This document shows, piece by piece, positions 53,144 through 61,292 of a stretch of DNA of 64,000 nt. Origin of the DNA: UBA970 sp049419605 (GTDB taxonomy: Bacteria > Bacillota_I > Bacilli_A > RFN20 > CAG-826); NCBI GenBank assembly GCA_049419605.1, contig JBMSKF010000002.1:1-64000 (forward strand). The letters run 5' to 3'. A program made the position numbers and the translations under genes. The notes under the pieces were generated by a model. The model did no database searches and was not told where the DNA came from. It worked only from the letters and a program-made list of their open reading frames with translations. Numbering within the stretch: the stretch's first letter is position 1; each line of letters begins with the position of its first letter.

Positions 53144-53875
53144 ATGAAACTATATCAACATTCAAAAAACTTTATTGAGATTGCTTGGCAAGACCAACAA
53201 CCAAGGCCATTCTTGCTTATTCTTCCTGGTGGTGGATATGAATACACCTCCTGGCGAGAAGCCCAACCCGTTGTAAATGCTTTTGCTAGCGAATCCTATC
53301 ACACCGGAATCTATTATTACCGAGAAGAAAAACTCCTTCACCCACACACCCACATTGAAGCAAAAGAATTGATTGAACAATTAAGAAAAGATCCCCGAGT
53401 CAATAAAATTTATCTTGTTGGTTTTTCTGCAGGTGGACACTTTGCTGCAACCATCATGACTTATTATCCACACTTGGTGAATGCTGGGGTGCTAGCCTAT
53501 GCGCCCATTACCTCCGACATTAAATACCGACATCTAGGATCTTTAATGAATTTATTGGGACCCGATATTACTAAAGAAAAAGCCGCTGAGGTTTCTTTAG
53601 ATTTACACGTGACAAAGGAAACCCCACCATGTTTTATTTTTCACACACAAGATGATGCGATAGTCCATGTTGAAAATGCTCTGATGTTTGCGGAAGCACT
53701 TAGAAAGAACAAAGTTCCGTTCGCCCTTCATGTTTACCCAGAAGGTTTACACGGCTTCTCAGTAGGAAGTGACGATGTTGCTTATAGCGAATACTCATTA
53801 GAAGAATTCCAGCAACGATTTGCTTACATGAAAGAATGGGTTGAACTCGCAAAGAAGTTTTTACGTAGATATTAG
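53144..53875 (+). CDS. Alpha/beta hydrolase (esterase)
   Basis: 243 residues from the ATG at 53144, which has AGAGGTG before it; an in-frame GTG two codons earlier overlaps that site. The fold is shown by LILPGGGYEY (oxyanion loop HGGG-like), the nucleophile elbow GFSAGGH, an Asp in HTQDDAIV and the catalytic His in LHGFSVG. It resembles the acetyl-esterase/BD-FAE group. There is no signal peptide, so it acts in the cytosol; substrate unknown. TATAAT 15 nt upstream of the ATG is its likely promoter. Confidence 0.9.
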   Translation: MKLYQHSKNFIEIAWQDQQPRPFLLILPGGGYEYTSWREAQPVVNAFASESYHTGIYYYREEKLLHPHTHIEAKELIEQLRKDPRVNKIYLVGFSAGGHFAATIMTYYPHLVNAGVLAYAPITSDIKYRHLGSLMNLLGPDITKEKAAEVSLDLHVTKETPPCFIFHTQDDAIVHVENALMFAEALRKNKVPFALHVYPEGLHGFSVGSDDVAYSEYSLEEFQQRFAYMKEWVELAKKFLRRY

Positions 53876-54291
53876 TCCTTAAACTTCACGCCGTTCGCAT
53901 CACGATTGATCTCACCAGTGAAAATTTGAATACCTTCAATAAAAGCCCATAACCAAGAAATAATCGGTCCGATAAACAAGATAGAACCCACCGTACTTAA
54001 AATTAACTGAATAATGCCGCGTTGTGTGTATCCTAAATAAAAATTATGTATACCTAACCCACCAACAAAGATAGCAAGCAAACCTGCAACTAGTTTTGAT
54101 TTCGGTTCTTGCATCGGGTTTGGATTAGGATTACTTTCAGTCGATTGTTGACGTTTAACATCCTTTTCATCCATCACTTCTGGTTGAATTGGTTTTTCTT
54201 TGTTTTGAAATGGATTGTTCATGTCCGCGCCACACCAACCACAAAACTTGGTTTTATCTTGGGTTTCTCTACCACATTTTGGACATTTCAT
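53872..54291 (-). CDS. Zinc-ribbon TM2-domain membrane protein
   Basis: 139 residues. An N-terminal zinc ribbon has two CxxC pairs (CPKC and CGWC, residues 3-20). A polar linker is followed by a C-terminal TM2 domain with two membrane helices and the motif GGLGIHNFYLGYTQRGIIQL. The biological role of such fusions is unknown. GAGG lies upstream of the ATG. It converges with the hydrolase gene with a 4-nt overlap. Confidence 0.9.
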   Translation of the reverse strand: MKCPKCGRETQDKTKFCGWCGADMNNPFQNKEKPIQPEVMDEKDVKRQQSTESNPNPNPMQEPKSKLVAGLLAIFVGGLGIHNFYLGYTQRGIIQLILSTVGSILFIGPIISWLWAFIEGIQIFTGEINRDANGVKFKD

Positions 54292-54312
54292 TCTAAGTAC
54301 CTCTACACAAAG

Positions 54313-54318
54313 TATAAT
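54313..54318 (+). promoter_or_regulatory. -10 element of the exonuclease-family gene, leaderless
   Basis: Perfect TATAAT ending 8 nt before the ATG at 54327; no Shine-Dalgarno. Confidence 0.6.
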
Positions 54319-54326
54319 ATGAATGC

Positions 54327-55070
54327 ATGCAAATCAAAGTGATGACTTTTAATCTCAGAATTGATGTACCTGTCGATGGACCTCATCAATGGCGATTTCG
54401 CATTACCTCAGTTCTTGCCATGATTGAAAAACATAACCCCGATATCTTAATGCTTCAAGAAACGACACCCGCCATGCTTGCAGATATCAAACAATTAGAA
54501 AATAAATACGGCTATTATTACATGGGTCGCAATCAAGATTTACAAGGTGAAGGTTGTCCGATTTATTACAAAAAACAAGACTATCGCATTAAAGCAGCTG
54601 ATACCATTTGGTTAAGTCAAACTCCAAGAACCCCTGGATCAATGGATCCTGAAGAAGGTTTTCCAAGAATTGCATCAATGATCGTTTTGCAACACACCGA
54701 TGGAAAACTATTACGTTTCTTGAACACCCATTTAGCTTATCGTTCTTCGAGAGCAAAAGATATCAATCTAAAAGTTTTATTTGATTTCATACAATCCTTT
54801 CCAGAAAGAATCCCAACCATTTTGGGTGGAGATTTTAATGAAGATGCAGCTAAAATTAAAAAGTATATGCCGCGCGATTTACAATTTGCACCGTCTTTAG
54901 ATTTAGGTAATACATATCATGAATTCAAAGGTGGAAATGGTATTTCCCAAATTGATTACCTCCTTTATCAAGAAGGTTTACAATCGAAAGATGTGGTGGT
55001 TGATCGTAGTCAATTCTTTCAACAATTACCATCTGACCATTATCCGGTCATAGGAGTCTTTACATTATGA
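54327..55070 (+). CDS. Endonuclease/exonuclease/phosphatase family protein
   Basis: 247 residues. The EEP fold is evident from VMTFNLRIDVP at the N-terminus, MLQETTPAM with the metal-binding Glu, NTHLAYRS, GGDFNEDA and the final SDHYPVIGVF with the catalytic Asp-His. There is no signal peptide. Members include nucleases, sphingomyelinases and phosphatases, and the substrate cannot be fixed. It overlaps the next gene by 4 nt. Confidence 0.92.
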   Translation: MQIKVMTFNLRIDVPVDGPHQWRFRITSVLAMIEKHNPDILMLQETTPAMLADIKQLENKYGYYYMGRNQDLQGEGCPIYYKKQDYRIKAADTIWLSQTPRTPGSMDPEEGFPRIASMIVLQHTDGKLLRFLNTHLAYRSSRAKDINLKVLFDFIQSFPERIPTILGGDFNEDAAKIKKYMPRDLQFAPSLDLGNTYHEFKGGNGISQIDYLLYQEGLQSKDVVVDRSQFFQQLPSDHYPVIGVFTL

Positions 55071-56437
55071 ACTCAAGTCGTCACATCAAAGGCGTTTGTA
55101 TCGACTATACCCATGATGGCAAGGGTGTTGTTAAACACGAAGGTTTACCAATCTTTGTCCCATATTTACTCATGGGAGAAGAAGCGGAAATTCTTATTAC
55201 CAATAATCGTGGAAAGTATGCAGAAGGAAAAATTACCAAACGGTTAACCACGTCACCGCAACGTGTCACTCCACCTTGCCAATATTATGAAGTGTGTGGT
55301 GGATGCCAACTTCAACACCTTTCTTATCAAGAACAACTAAAGATGAAAAAGATGAGGGTGGCAGAAGTCTTAAGGCGCATGGGTGATTATAACGGTAAAG
55401 TCGATGACATCATTCCTAGTGATAAACCACTTCATTATCGCAACAAAGTTCAATTTCCTTTTGGTCATGATGAACGTGGCAACTTAATCGCCGGACTATA
55501 TCAACAAGGTAGCCATCGCATTATTGACATTGATGAATGTTTAATTGAAAACACAGAAGCTGATCAAATCGTTCGCTTAGTCAAAAAACTTTGTATTGAA
55601 CATCATATTGAAGCGTACGATCAAAAATATCGTAAAGGATTTATGCGACATGTGATGGTAAGAAAAGGGATTGTTACCAATCAACTGATGGTGGTGCTCG
55701 TCACCGGTAAAATAAATTTTCCCGAAAGAAAAATCTTTGTTGATGCGCTTTTAAAAGCTTTTCCCAATATTCGTACGATTGTGCAAAACATTAATCCTGA
55801 ATTTACCGATGTGGTCTTGGGATATCGTGAACATATTTTATTTGGAGATGGATTTATTGAAGACGAATTATCCGGGCTTAAATTTAAGATTGCTGCAAAA
55901 TCCTTTTTCCAAGTCAATCCATTCCAAACCGAAAAACTTTATGCTCGAGCATTATCGATTGCAAATCTCACCCCAACGGATGTTGTGCTGGATGCATACT
56001 CTGGGGTTGGTACGATTACCTTATTAGCGGCAAAACAAGCCAAACATGTTACCGGTGTTGAGATTGTTAGAGACGCGGTGTTGAATGCTATTGAAAACGC
56101 TAAGTTAAATGAAATAAGAAATGTTTCGTTCATAGAGGCGGATGCTGCACCTTATCTTGTGGAGCGAGCTGCAAAAGGAAAGACCTATGATGTTTTATTT
56201 GTGGATCCACCTCGAAATGGTTGTGAAGAGGGGTTCCTTAGATCGGTGAAAGTTATTAAACCAAAACGATTTGTTTATATTTCGTGTGAGCCTTCTTCGC
56301 TTGCAAGAGATATCAAATATTTATCTGATACTTATGAAGTAAAGTATGTTCAGCCTGTTGATATGTTTTCGCAAACCTATCATGTTGAAACCGTCGTATT
56401 ACTAACATTAAAAAATGAAATTTCACAAACCTCATAA
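55067..56437 (+). CDS. rlmD: 23S rRNA (uracil-5-)-methyltransferase, RlmD/RlmCD type
   Basis: 456 residues. An N-terminal TRAM domain (about 1-60) is followed by a [4Fe-4S] motif CQYYEVCGGCQ with a later Cys. The SAM-binding core contains VLDAYSGVGTITLLA and the catalytic Cys lies in YISCEPSSLARD near the C-terminus. In Firmicutes the enzyme of this type (RlmCD) methylates two 23S rRNA positions; TrmA-like specificity cannot be excluded. An ATGA overlap couples it to the upstream gene. Confidence 0.92.
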   Translation: MNSSRHIKGVCIDYTHDGKGVVKHEGLPIFVPYLLMGEEAEILITNNRGKYAEGKITKRLTTSPQRVTPPCQYYEVCGGCQLQHLSYQEQLKMKKMRVAEVLRRMGDYNGKVDDIIPSDKPLHYRNKVQFPFGHDERGNLIAGLYQQGSHRIIDIDECLIENTEADQIVRLVKKLCIEHHIEAYDQKYRKGFMRHVMVRKGIVTNQLMVVLVTGKINFPERKIFVDALLKAFPNIRTIVQNINPEFTDVVLGYREHILFGDGFIEDELSGLKFKIAAKSFFQVNPFQTEKLYARALSIANLTPTDVVLDAYSGVGTITLLAAKQAKHVTGVEIVRDAVLNAIENAKLNEIRNVSFIEADAAPYLVERAAKGKTYDVLFVDPPRNGCEEGFLRSVKVIKPKRFVYISCEPSSLARDIKYLSDTYEVKYVQPVDMFSQTYHVETVVLLTLKNEISQTS

Positions 56438-56951
56438 AATATTACTTAATTCCAGTCTAGCTTTTTTTACGTTTATTCTGGTTAGCCACTATGGTTTTTA
56501 TGCAGTAACCGATGATATGTATTTAAATTATGAATTGCTCAATATTTTTCCTATCATTCATATGTTTTGGGGTCTTTGGTTTATTATTTTTTCCTTGTTT
56601 TTGATTTTTCAACTAAATAAAAGCAAATATTTTATTGTGCCCCTTGTTATCTTCTTTTCTCTTGCTAACCTTTTAGTAGGAATCCTTCGTCTTGATCGAC
56701 ACTACGAGGTTATAAGAAATGACAATCACAAAATCTACGTTGAGCAATATCAGTTTTTGTGGGTAAGAACTTATTATTTTTACTATGAAGTGAATGCTCT
56801 ATATTCCGTTTATATAAACTATATCAGTGAAGATGAAAGCGAATCGTCGTATGAACTTGTGGGTGACCAACTTATTTTACGTGAATTTAAAACCGAACCC
56901 TATGAACTCTTCGAAGAAAAAACTATCGATTTGTTATCATTAGTAGGATGA
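56415..56951 (+). CDS. Membrane protein of unknown function
   Basis: 178 residues with three predicted membrane segments (about 8-28, 36-62, 70-93) and a C-terminal extracellular or cytosolic region of about 80 residues rich in Tyr and Glu. No family recognised. The start overlaps rlmD by 23 nt and the end overlaps grpB by 4 nt, supporting expression as part of that operon. Confidence 0.7.
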   Translation: MKFHKPHKILLNSSLAFFTFILVSHYGFYAVTDDMYLNYELLNIFPIIHMFWGLWFIIFSLFLIFQLNKSKYFIVPLVIFFSLANLLVGILRLDRHYEVIRNDNHKIYVEQYQFLWVRTYYFYYEVNALYSVYINYISEDESESSYELVGDQLILREFKTEPYELFEEKTIDLLSLVG

Positions 56952-57463
56952 AACCAAAGAGAATTGTTGTTACACCATACAACCCACTATGGAAGTGGTC
57001 TTTTGTGTTGATTCGTAAACGATTACAACGAGTTTTAGACACTTTTAATGAATCCATTCACCATGTTGGTAGCACTTCGGTTGAAGGACTTCCTGCAAAA
57101 CCCATTATTGATATCGATGTAGAAATTAAATCTTTCAATGGATTTGAAAAAGTTAAAGAAAAATTACAACGGCTTGGTTATCGGCATGTTGGCGATCAAG
57201 GAATTAAAGGACGAGAAGTGTTTAAATTAAAAAGTTGGAGCCTTCTTCCTAAACATCATCTGTATGTTTGTGTGTCTGGATCATCTGAACTCAATAGACA
57301 CATTGCATTCAGGAATTATTTAATCGCGAATCCCAAAACTAAAGAAGCCTATGGAAAACTCAAGATAGAAGCAGCAAAAAAGCATCCATATGACATGGAT
57401 GCTTATTTAAAGATGAAGGGTGAATTAATCAATAAAGTTTATCAGGAATTAGGGTTAGATTAA
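56948..57463 (+). CDS. GrpB-family protein (nucleotidyltransferase fold)
   Basis: 171 residues. Family motifs are IVVTPYNPLWKWSF near the start, HVGSTSVEGLPAKPIIDIDV and HHLYVC. The fold resembles nucleotidyltransferases and the HVGST(S)..AKPIIDI motif marks the UPF0157/GrpB group. The precise substrate is unknown. It overlaps the convergent heliorhodopsin gene by 4 nt, and its 3' part contains that gene's terminator-like hairpin. Confidence 0.92.
   Translation: MKPKRIVVTPYNPLWKWSFVLIRKRLQRVLDTFNESIHHVGSTSVEGLPAKPIIDIDVEIKSFNGFEKVKEKLQRLGYRHVGDQGIKGREVFKLKSWSLLPKHHLYVCVSGSSELNRHIAFRNYLIANPKTKEAYGKLKIEAAKKHPYDMDAYLKMKGELINKVYQELGLD
57376..57404 (-). terminator. Terminator-like hairpin for the heliorhodopsin gene, inside grpB
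   Basis: On the minus strand AAGCATCCAT / ATGGATGCTT (perfect 10-bp stem, 5-nt loop) is followed by six T. It lies 56 nt downstream of the heliorhodopsin stop but within the coding part of the convergent grpB gene. Confidence 0.65.
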
Positions 57464-58227
57464 GCTAAGATGATGCCGATAAAGACTAACCAGGCTAGGA
57501 TGGATTTACCAAACAAACTTAACCAAACATAACTCTTTTCTCCGTAGACATAATCTTTCCATTTGCCAACGCGAGCATATTGTAAGATTTGGTTGAAAGC
57601 AAAGAGGTTAAAGACCAAGAAGTAGAAACTTAAACCTGGTAAGACGAACCAAGGTAAGACTGATAAATCACCAATGTTTAACATGTAGATGACGATGATT
57701 ACCCAAGGGATTAAACCTGCAATCCAACCAATCCAGTGAGCAGTCCAATCTGTTTTGGTACGGCTAGGAGGATTCATTTTTTCCATCAAGAGACCCAGTA
57801 AGTTCATCACCGCGTTAATCCCAAAGACACTGAGTAAGCCTTCGATGGTAGTGACACCAAACATGATGGATAAGAGCACGATCATAATGGAAGAAGATAA
57901 AGCGTATTCATACCAACGTAAAGGATTGATTCCTTTTTCAACATTGGCGACATATTGTTTCTTAAAAGGCACTGAGATTAAGAAGTGGAAAAGGGCGCTC
58001 AATAAGATGAAACTAGCGGCAAGAATCGCCACTGGTATTTGAAATAACACATCTTCAAAAGAAAAGTACGGAATGGTTGAGTTTTGGATGAAAAACCTTC
58101 CCACGACATAAATTGAAGGTCTAAAGTCACGGAATAATGGAACCGTTAAGGCGAGGATTAACAAGGCAATCCCTTGGACAAGGTGAACCAAGCCCATCTT
58201 CAAATTGAAACTAATTAATTTATTCAT
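57460..58227 (-). CDS. Heliorhodopsin
   Basis: 255 residues, seven membrane segments. Diagnostic heliorhodopsin features are present in order. They are NLKMGLVHLVQG in helix A (His15), LSALFHFLIS at the end of helix B (His81), LRWYEYALSSSIMIVL in helix C with counterion Glu107, and GINAVMNLLGLLME. Near the end are the segment GKWKDYVYGEKSYV and SLFGKSILAW with the Schiff-base Lys241. The Glu and Lys positions match those known for the founding member 48C12 (E107, K241, from memory). Heliorhodopsins bind retinal, are inverted relative to type 1 rhodopsins and have slow photocycles; their role is unsettled. AGGAG precedes the ATG. No retinal-synthesis or photolyase gene is seen in the window. 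Confidence 0.96.
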   Translation of the reverse strand: MNKLISFNLKMGLVHLVQGIALLILALTVPLFRDFRPSIYVVGRFFIQNSTIPYFSFEDVLFQIPVAILAASFILLSALFHFLISVPFKKQYVANVEKGINPLRWYEYALSSSIMIVLLSIMFGVTTIEGLLSVFGINAVMNLLGLLMEKMNPPSRTKTDWTAHWIGWIAGLIPWVIIVIYMLNIGDLSVLPWFVLPGLSFYFLVFNLFAFNQILQYARVGKWKDYVYGEKSYVWLSLFGKSILAWLVFIGIILA

Positions 58228-58236
58228 AGATTTCTC

Positions 58237-58260
58237 CTAAGAGCAATATATCACTCTTAG
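58237..58260 (-). promoter_or_regulatory. Heliorhodopsin promoter embedded in an inverted repeat
   Basis: On the minus strand TGA TATATT (58253-58245) is an extended -10 element. It sits exactly in the 10-bp centre of a perfect inverted repeat, CTAAGAG / CTCTTAG (58254-58260 and 58237-58243). The promoter-proximal arm touches the AGGAG ribosome binding site. This looks like a repressor operator or an mRNA 5' hairpin. Confidence 0.55.
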
Positions 58261-58298
58261 TTATTACCTAACTTAAAGATGCTTGCCGTGAAGAGAAA

Positions 58299-58541
58299 TT
58301 ATTTCTTATTTGCTTTTATTTTCGAAGACTTCACTACAATCCATCCCTTTTCAATAAAGAGTTTCCATAAGGCCATGGAGTGGCCGCGACCAAGTTTGTA
58401 TTCCTTAGCTAACCAATCAACAAATTTACTTGCAGTAAGATCGGGCGTAAGAAGACCGTCTTTTGCAGCTTTGTTTTTAATAGCGTCTGTTGTGGTTTTG
58501 GTGATGGCCATGATGTTAGCGATATAAGCTTGAAATGACAT
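58299..58541 (-). CDS. DUF4287 protein
   Basis: 80 residues matching the small DUF4287 family: it starts MSFQAYIANIMAITKTT, with FVDWLAKEYKLGRGHSMALWKLF in the second half. The fold and role are not established; homologues often occur fused to or near DUF5655. GAGG lies before the ATG. It follows the XRE-type gene at 58552 after 10 nt, and lies 71 nt upstream of the heliorhodopsin gene on the same strand. Confidence 0.85.
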   Translation of the reverse strand: MSFQAYIANIMAITKTTTDAIKNKAAKDGLLTPDLTASKFVDWLAKEYKLGRGHSMALWKLFIEKGWIVVKSSKIKANKK

Positions 58542-58551
58542 ATGATTTCCT

Positions 58552-59817
58552 CTATAAAGTATTTCCGAATGTTGCTACGACTTGATTTAAAAAAGATTCG
58601 TATTCATCTAAGAGAGCAAAATAAGCTTCACTTTCTGAAAAATTAAAATTGACATCAAAGTTATTACCTTGACCTGATCCAATCCTAGTAATGAGCGACG
58701 TGTTACGCATTGCTTCTATTAAACCTTCCAAGGTGACCCTTGAGGCATAATCATATCCATAACCCCATGTTCTTGATTCATCCTGGTAGTATGTTACACC
58801 AAATAAAATATTTGAAAGATTGGCTTCGGGGTTATTGAACAACGCTAGATAATGATAGGTCTCTTCGACTGGATTAAGAACTTTCATTTCAAAATCATGA
58901 ACCGAATCATTGATCATCGTGATGTAAATATGATTATTTTCGTCTTGCATTAGATAACGTCTACCTACAACCAATTGATTTTCATAAATTTCATTAACAT
59001 ATGCTTCGGCATCTCGAAACAACCTTTGATCGTTTATAAAAATGGCATCTAAATCAAGATCAATGCGAATATCAATCACAACCTTTCCATATATTTCATA
59101 TTGAAAGGTCGAAGAAGAAGTTTTATAAATGACATATTTTGTTTCATTCACGATAAAGAGTTGTAAATTTTCTGTATTGATGTTGATTAGATTCAAATAA
59201 TGTTGATTGTCGATGATGAGTTGGGTTGACTGGAGTATTTTTTGGATGTTGTTTCTCGTCTCAGCATATTGTTCGTTTAAAGCTGCATTTTCTGATTCTG
59301 CAACCACTTCTCTAACAAGATCAACCACCCCATAATTTAATGGTGTGATGTACTCATTTAGTAATTCATAAACCTTATTTAATTCAATGTTGGTCATTAA
59401 ACCACCTGCGATGTTTCTGGACTCTAGTTCGGTAATGATAGAGGGATCGTTAATCAAATAACAGTTAGTTTCACCATAACAAGCATCATTAATCAGGCCT
59501 GACCGCCCACCCAATAAAACGACACCCACACTGACGGCCAATGCGACACTTGCACTGGCGGCGATAATTGGTTTTAAAGGTAATTTTTTCTGTTCAATTT
59601 TATCTAAGCTATCCTTGTCGTTAAAGTAATCTAAGGGCACCTCAAAATAAACACAAATGAGTTTGAGACTATTGATGTGAATCTGTCTTGTTCCCTTCTC
59701 CCAATTACTAATGGTGGTGTTGTTAACAAAAATAGCTTTAGCTAACTCAGCTTGAGAAATACCTTTTTTAGTTCTTAATTGGCGAAGTTTTTCACCGATG
59801 ATGTTTTGTTGATTCAT
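58552..59817 (-). CDS. Membrane-anchored XRE-type HTH protein, paralog 2
   Basis: 421 residues. An N-terminal XRE/HTH_3 DNA-binding domain (about 10-64: QAELAKAIFVNNTTISNWEKG) and a polar linker precede one membrane helix (about 84-103). A C-terminal region of about 315 residues should lie outside the cell. The outer region starts DACYGETNCYLINDPSI, with two Cys that may form a disulfide, and is paralogous to that of the next protein. It is a one-component, ToxR-like layout, so it may transmit an external signal to DNA. GAGG lies upstream of the ATG. The ectodomain belongs to no family I recognise. Confidence 0.88.
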   Translation of the reverse strand: MNQQNIIGEKLRQLRTKKGISQAELAKAIFVNNTTISNWEKGTRQIHINSLKLICVYFEVPLDYFNDKDSLDKIEQKKLPLKPIIAASASVALAVSVGVVLLGGRSGLINDACYGETNCYLINDPSIITELESRNIAGGLMTNIELNKVYELLNEYITPLNYGVVDLVREVVAESENAALNEQYAETRNNIQKILQSTQLIIDNQHYLNLININTENLQLFIVNETKYVIYKTSSSTFQYEIYGKVVIDIRIDLDLDAIFINDQRLFRDAEAYVNEIYENQLVVGRRYLMQDENNHIYITMINDSVHDFEMKVLNPVEETYHYLALFNNPEANLSNILFGVTYYQDESRTWGYGYDYASRVTLEGLIEAMRNTSLITRIGSGQGNNFDVNFNFSESEAYFALLDEYESFLNQVVATFGNTL

Positions 59818-59845
59818 GTAACGTTAAACCTCTAGATCTTTGTAT

Positions 59846-61225
59846 TTAATAAACAATCGCATCTAGCGTAAAAGTATCGTCTAGTAAAAATTGGAAAATT
59901 TCCTCAAGTTCAAGATACGTATCGGCGACCGTTTGATCGATCAAGTCTGAATGGAAAATGGATTTATCTTTTGCCCAATCCAACCAATCTTGTAATGTGA
60001 AATCTTGACCCAACATTTCTTGATCGATCCGGTAAGAAATACCTCCTCCACTTATGGGGAGGACCAAACTTGTATAACCATAGTCATAAACATTTAAACT
60101 TAACGAGGGTAAGTAGGTTTCATAACCACCATTAAAACCAGCCCCAATTGAATAGGTTCTCGTTGAATTGAAAGGATTGTGTTGGATTGAGAAGAAAGGA
60201 ACCTCTAGCGCATAAATGGGGTGGTCTTTCATGTAATAATAAATTCCATTTTGAATTATATAAATTCCATCCTCCGTTTCAAAAAAGTTTACGGTAATCT
60301 TTGTTGATTCATTTTCATATAGAAATGGACTGGTATTAAAGACATTTTCAAAAGGATAACTTTCAACAAAGTGATCATAGATGACTTTGGGTGAAAGATA
60401 ACTTTTGTCACCAAAATAGATTGTGTTCAACTCCAATTGAATATTAAAAACATATTGTTGAGTGCTATAAATTTCATATTTAAATACATCGGTGGATATC
60501 TTATAAATAATATGTTTTTCCAAATTAAACCCAGACCCCAAATAAAATAATTGATTACCCAAGGGGTTGCTTGTGTCTAAATTAAAGACAGAAAGATTGG
60601 GAAATGGACTAGGCTGATTTTCGTTATAGAAGTCATTCACAAGATTCTCTAGATTTTGTCTTATTTGTTCTGTTTCGGGAGGGAAATTTAAATAATATTG
60701 TTTTGTATTGATTTCATTAAGTTTTGATTGATTAAATTGATGGTCTTTATTTCCAACAGTAAATGTTTCCAAGAAATATTTTAATCTTTCCATTTCCACA
60801 TTGGTCATTTGACCACCGCTAATGTTTCTTGAAGATAATTCACTAACAATCGACGGATCATCGATTAAATAACAAACCAGTTCCCCATAACAAGCTTCGT
60901 TATTGATATTGGCTCTACCATTTAAGGCGACAACCGTTAAACTAACAAGCATCGCCACTCCAGCACTGCCTGCAAGTAAAGCTTTTAATGGGACTTTTCT
61001 CCAAGACTCTTTCTTTTCATCTGGCTCTAAAAAATAAGAAACCGGAACACCAAAGTAATCACTCAGAGCTTTAAGGTTATCGGTTTGAATCTTACGAGTT
61101 CCTTTTTCCCAATTACTAATGGTGGTGTTTTTAACAAAAATAGCGGCAGCCAATTCTGCCTGACTTACTTTTCTTTTCGTTCTAAGTAATCGGAGTCTTT
61201 CCCCGGGTTCGATCTTAACTCTCAT
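59846..61225 (-). CDS. Membrane-anchored XRE-type HTH protein, paralog 1
   Basis: 459 residues from the ATG at 61225. The frame is open 17 codons further up, but that part overlaps the -10 element TATAAT at 61233-61238. An HTH_3 domain (about 8-64: QAELAAAIFVKNTTISNWEKG) precedes a membrane helix (about 80-101) and an ectodomain of about 355 residues. The ectodomain starts ACYGELVCYLIDDPSI, followed by SSRNISGGQMTN, closely matching the paralog. First gene of the minus-strand run XRE1-XRE2-DUF4287(-heliorhodopsin). Probably leaderless. It may autoregulate from the divergent promoter region. Confidence 0.88.
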   Translation of the reverse strand: MRVKIEPGERLRLLRTKRKVSQAELAAAIFVKNTTISNWEKGTRKIQTDNLKALSDYFGVPVSYFLEPDEKKESWRKVPLKALLAGSAGVAMLVSLTVVALNGRANINNEACYGELVCYLIDDPSIVSELSSRNISGGQMTNVEMERLKYFLETFTVGNKDHQFNQSKLNEINTKQYYLNFPPETEQIRQNLENLVNDFYNENQPSPFPNLSVFNLDTSNPLGNQLFYLGSGFNLEKHIIYKISTDVFKYEIYSTQQYVFNIQLELNTIYFGDKSYLSPKVIYDHFVESYPFENVFNTSPFLYENESTKITVNFFETEDGIYIIQNGIYYYMKDHPIYALEVPFFSIQHNPFNSTRTYSIGAGFNGGYETYLPSLSLNVYDYGYTSLVLPISGGGISYRIDQEMLGQDFTLQDWLDWAKDKSIFHSDLIDQTVADTYLELEEIFQFLLDDTFTLDAIVY

Positions 61226-61232
61226 TAGACCT

Positions 61233-61238
61233 ATTATA
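61233..61238 (-). promoter_or_regulatory. -10 element of XRE paralog 1, leaderless
   Basis: Perfect TATAAT on the minus strand, ending 7 nt before the ATG at 61225; no Shine-Dalgarno. Confidence 0.6.
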
Positions 61239-61277
61239 ATCGATTCATTACTTTCTATTTTATTAAATAACAACACT

Positions 61278-61286
61278 TGATATAGT
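61278..61286 (+). promoter_or_regulatory. Extended -10 of the DUF1801 gene, leaderless
   Basis: TGA followed by TATAGT, ending 6 nt before the ATG at 61293; no Shine-Dalgarno. Confidence 0.55.
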
Positions 61287-61292
61287 GGTTTT

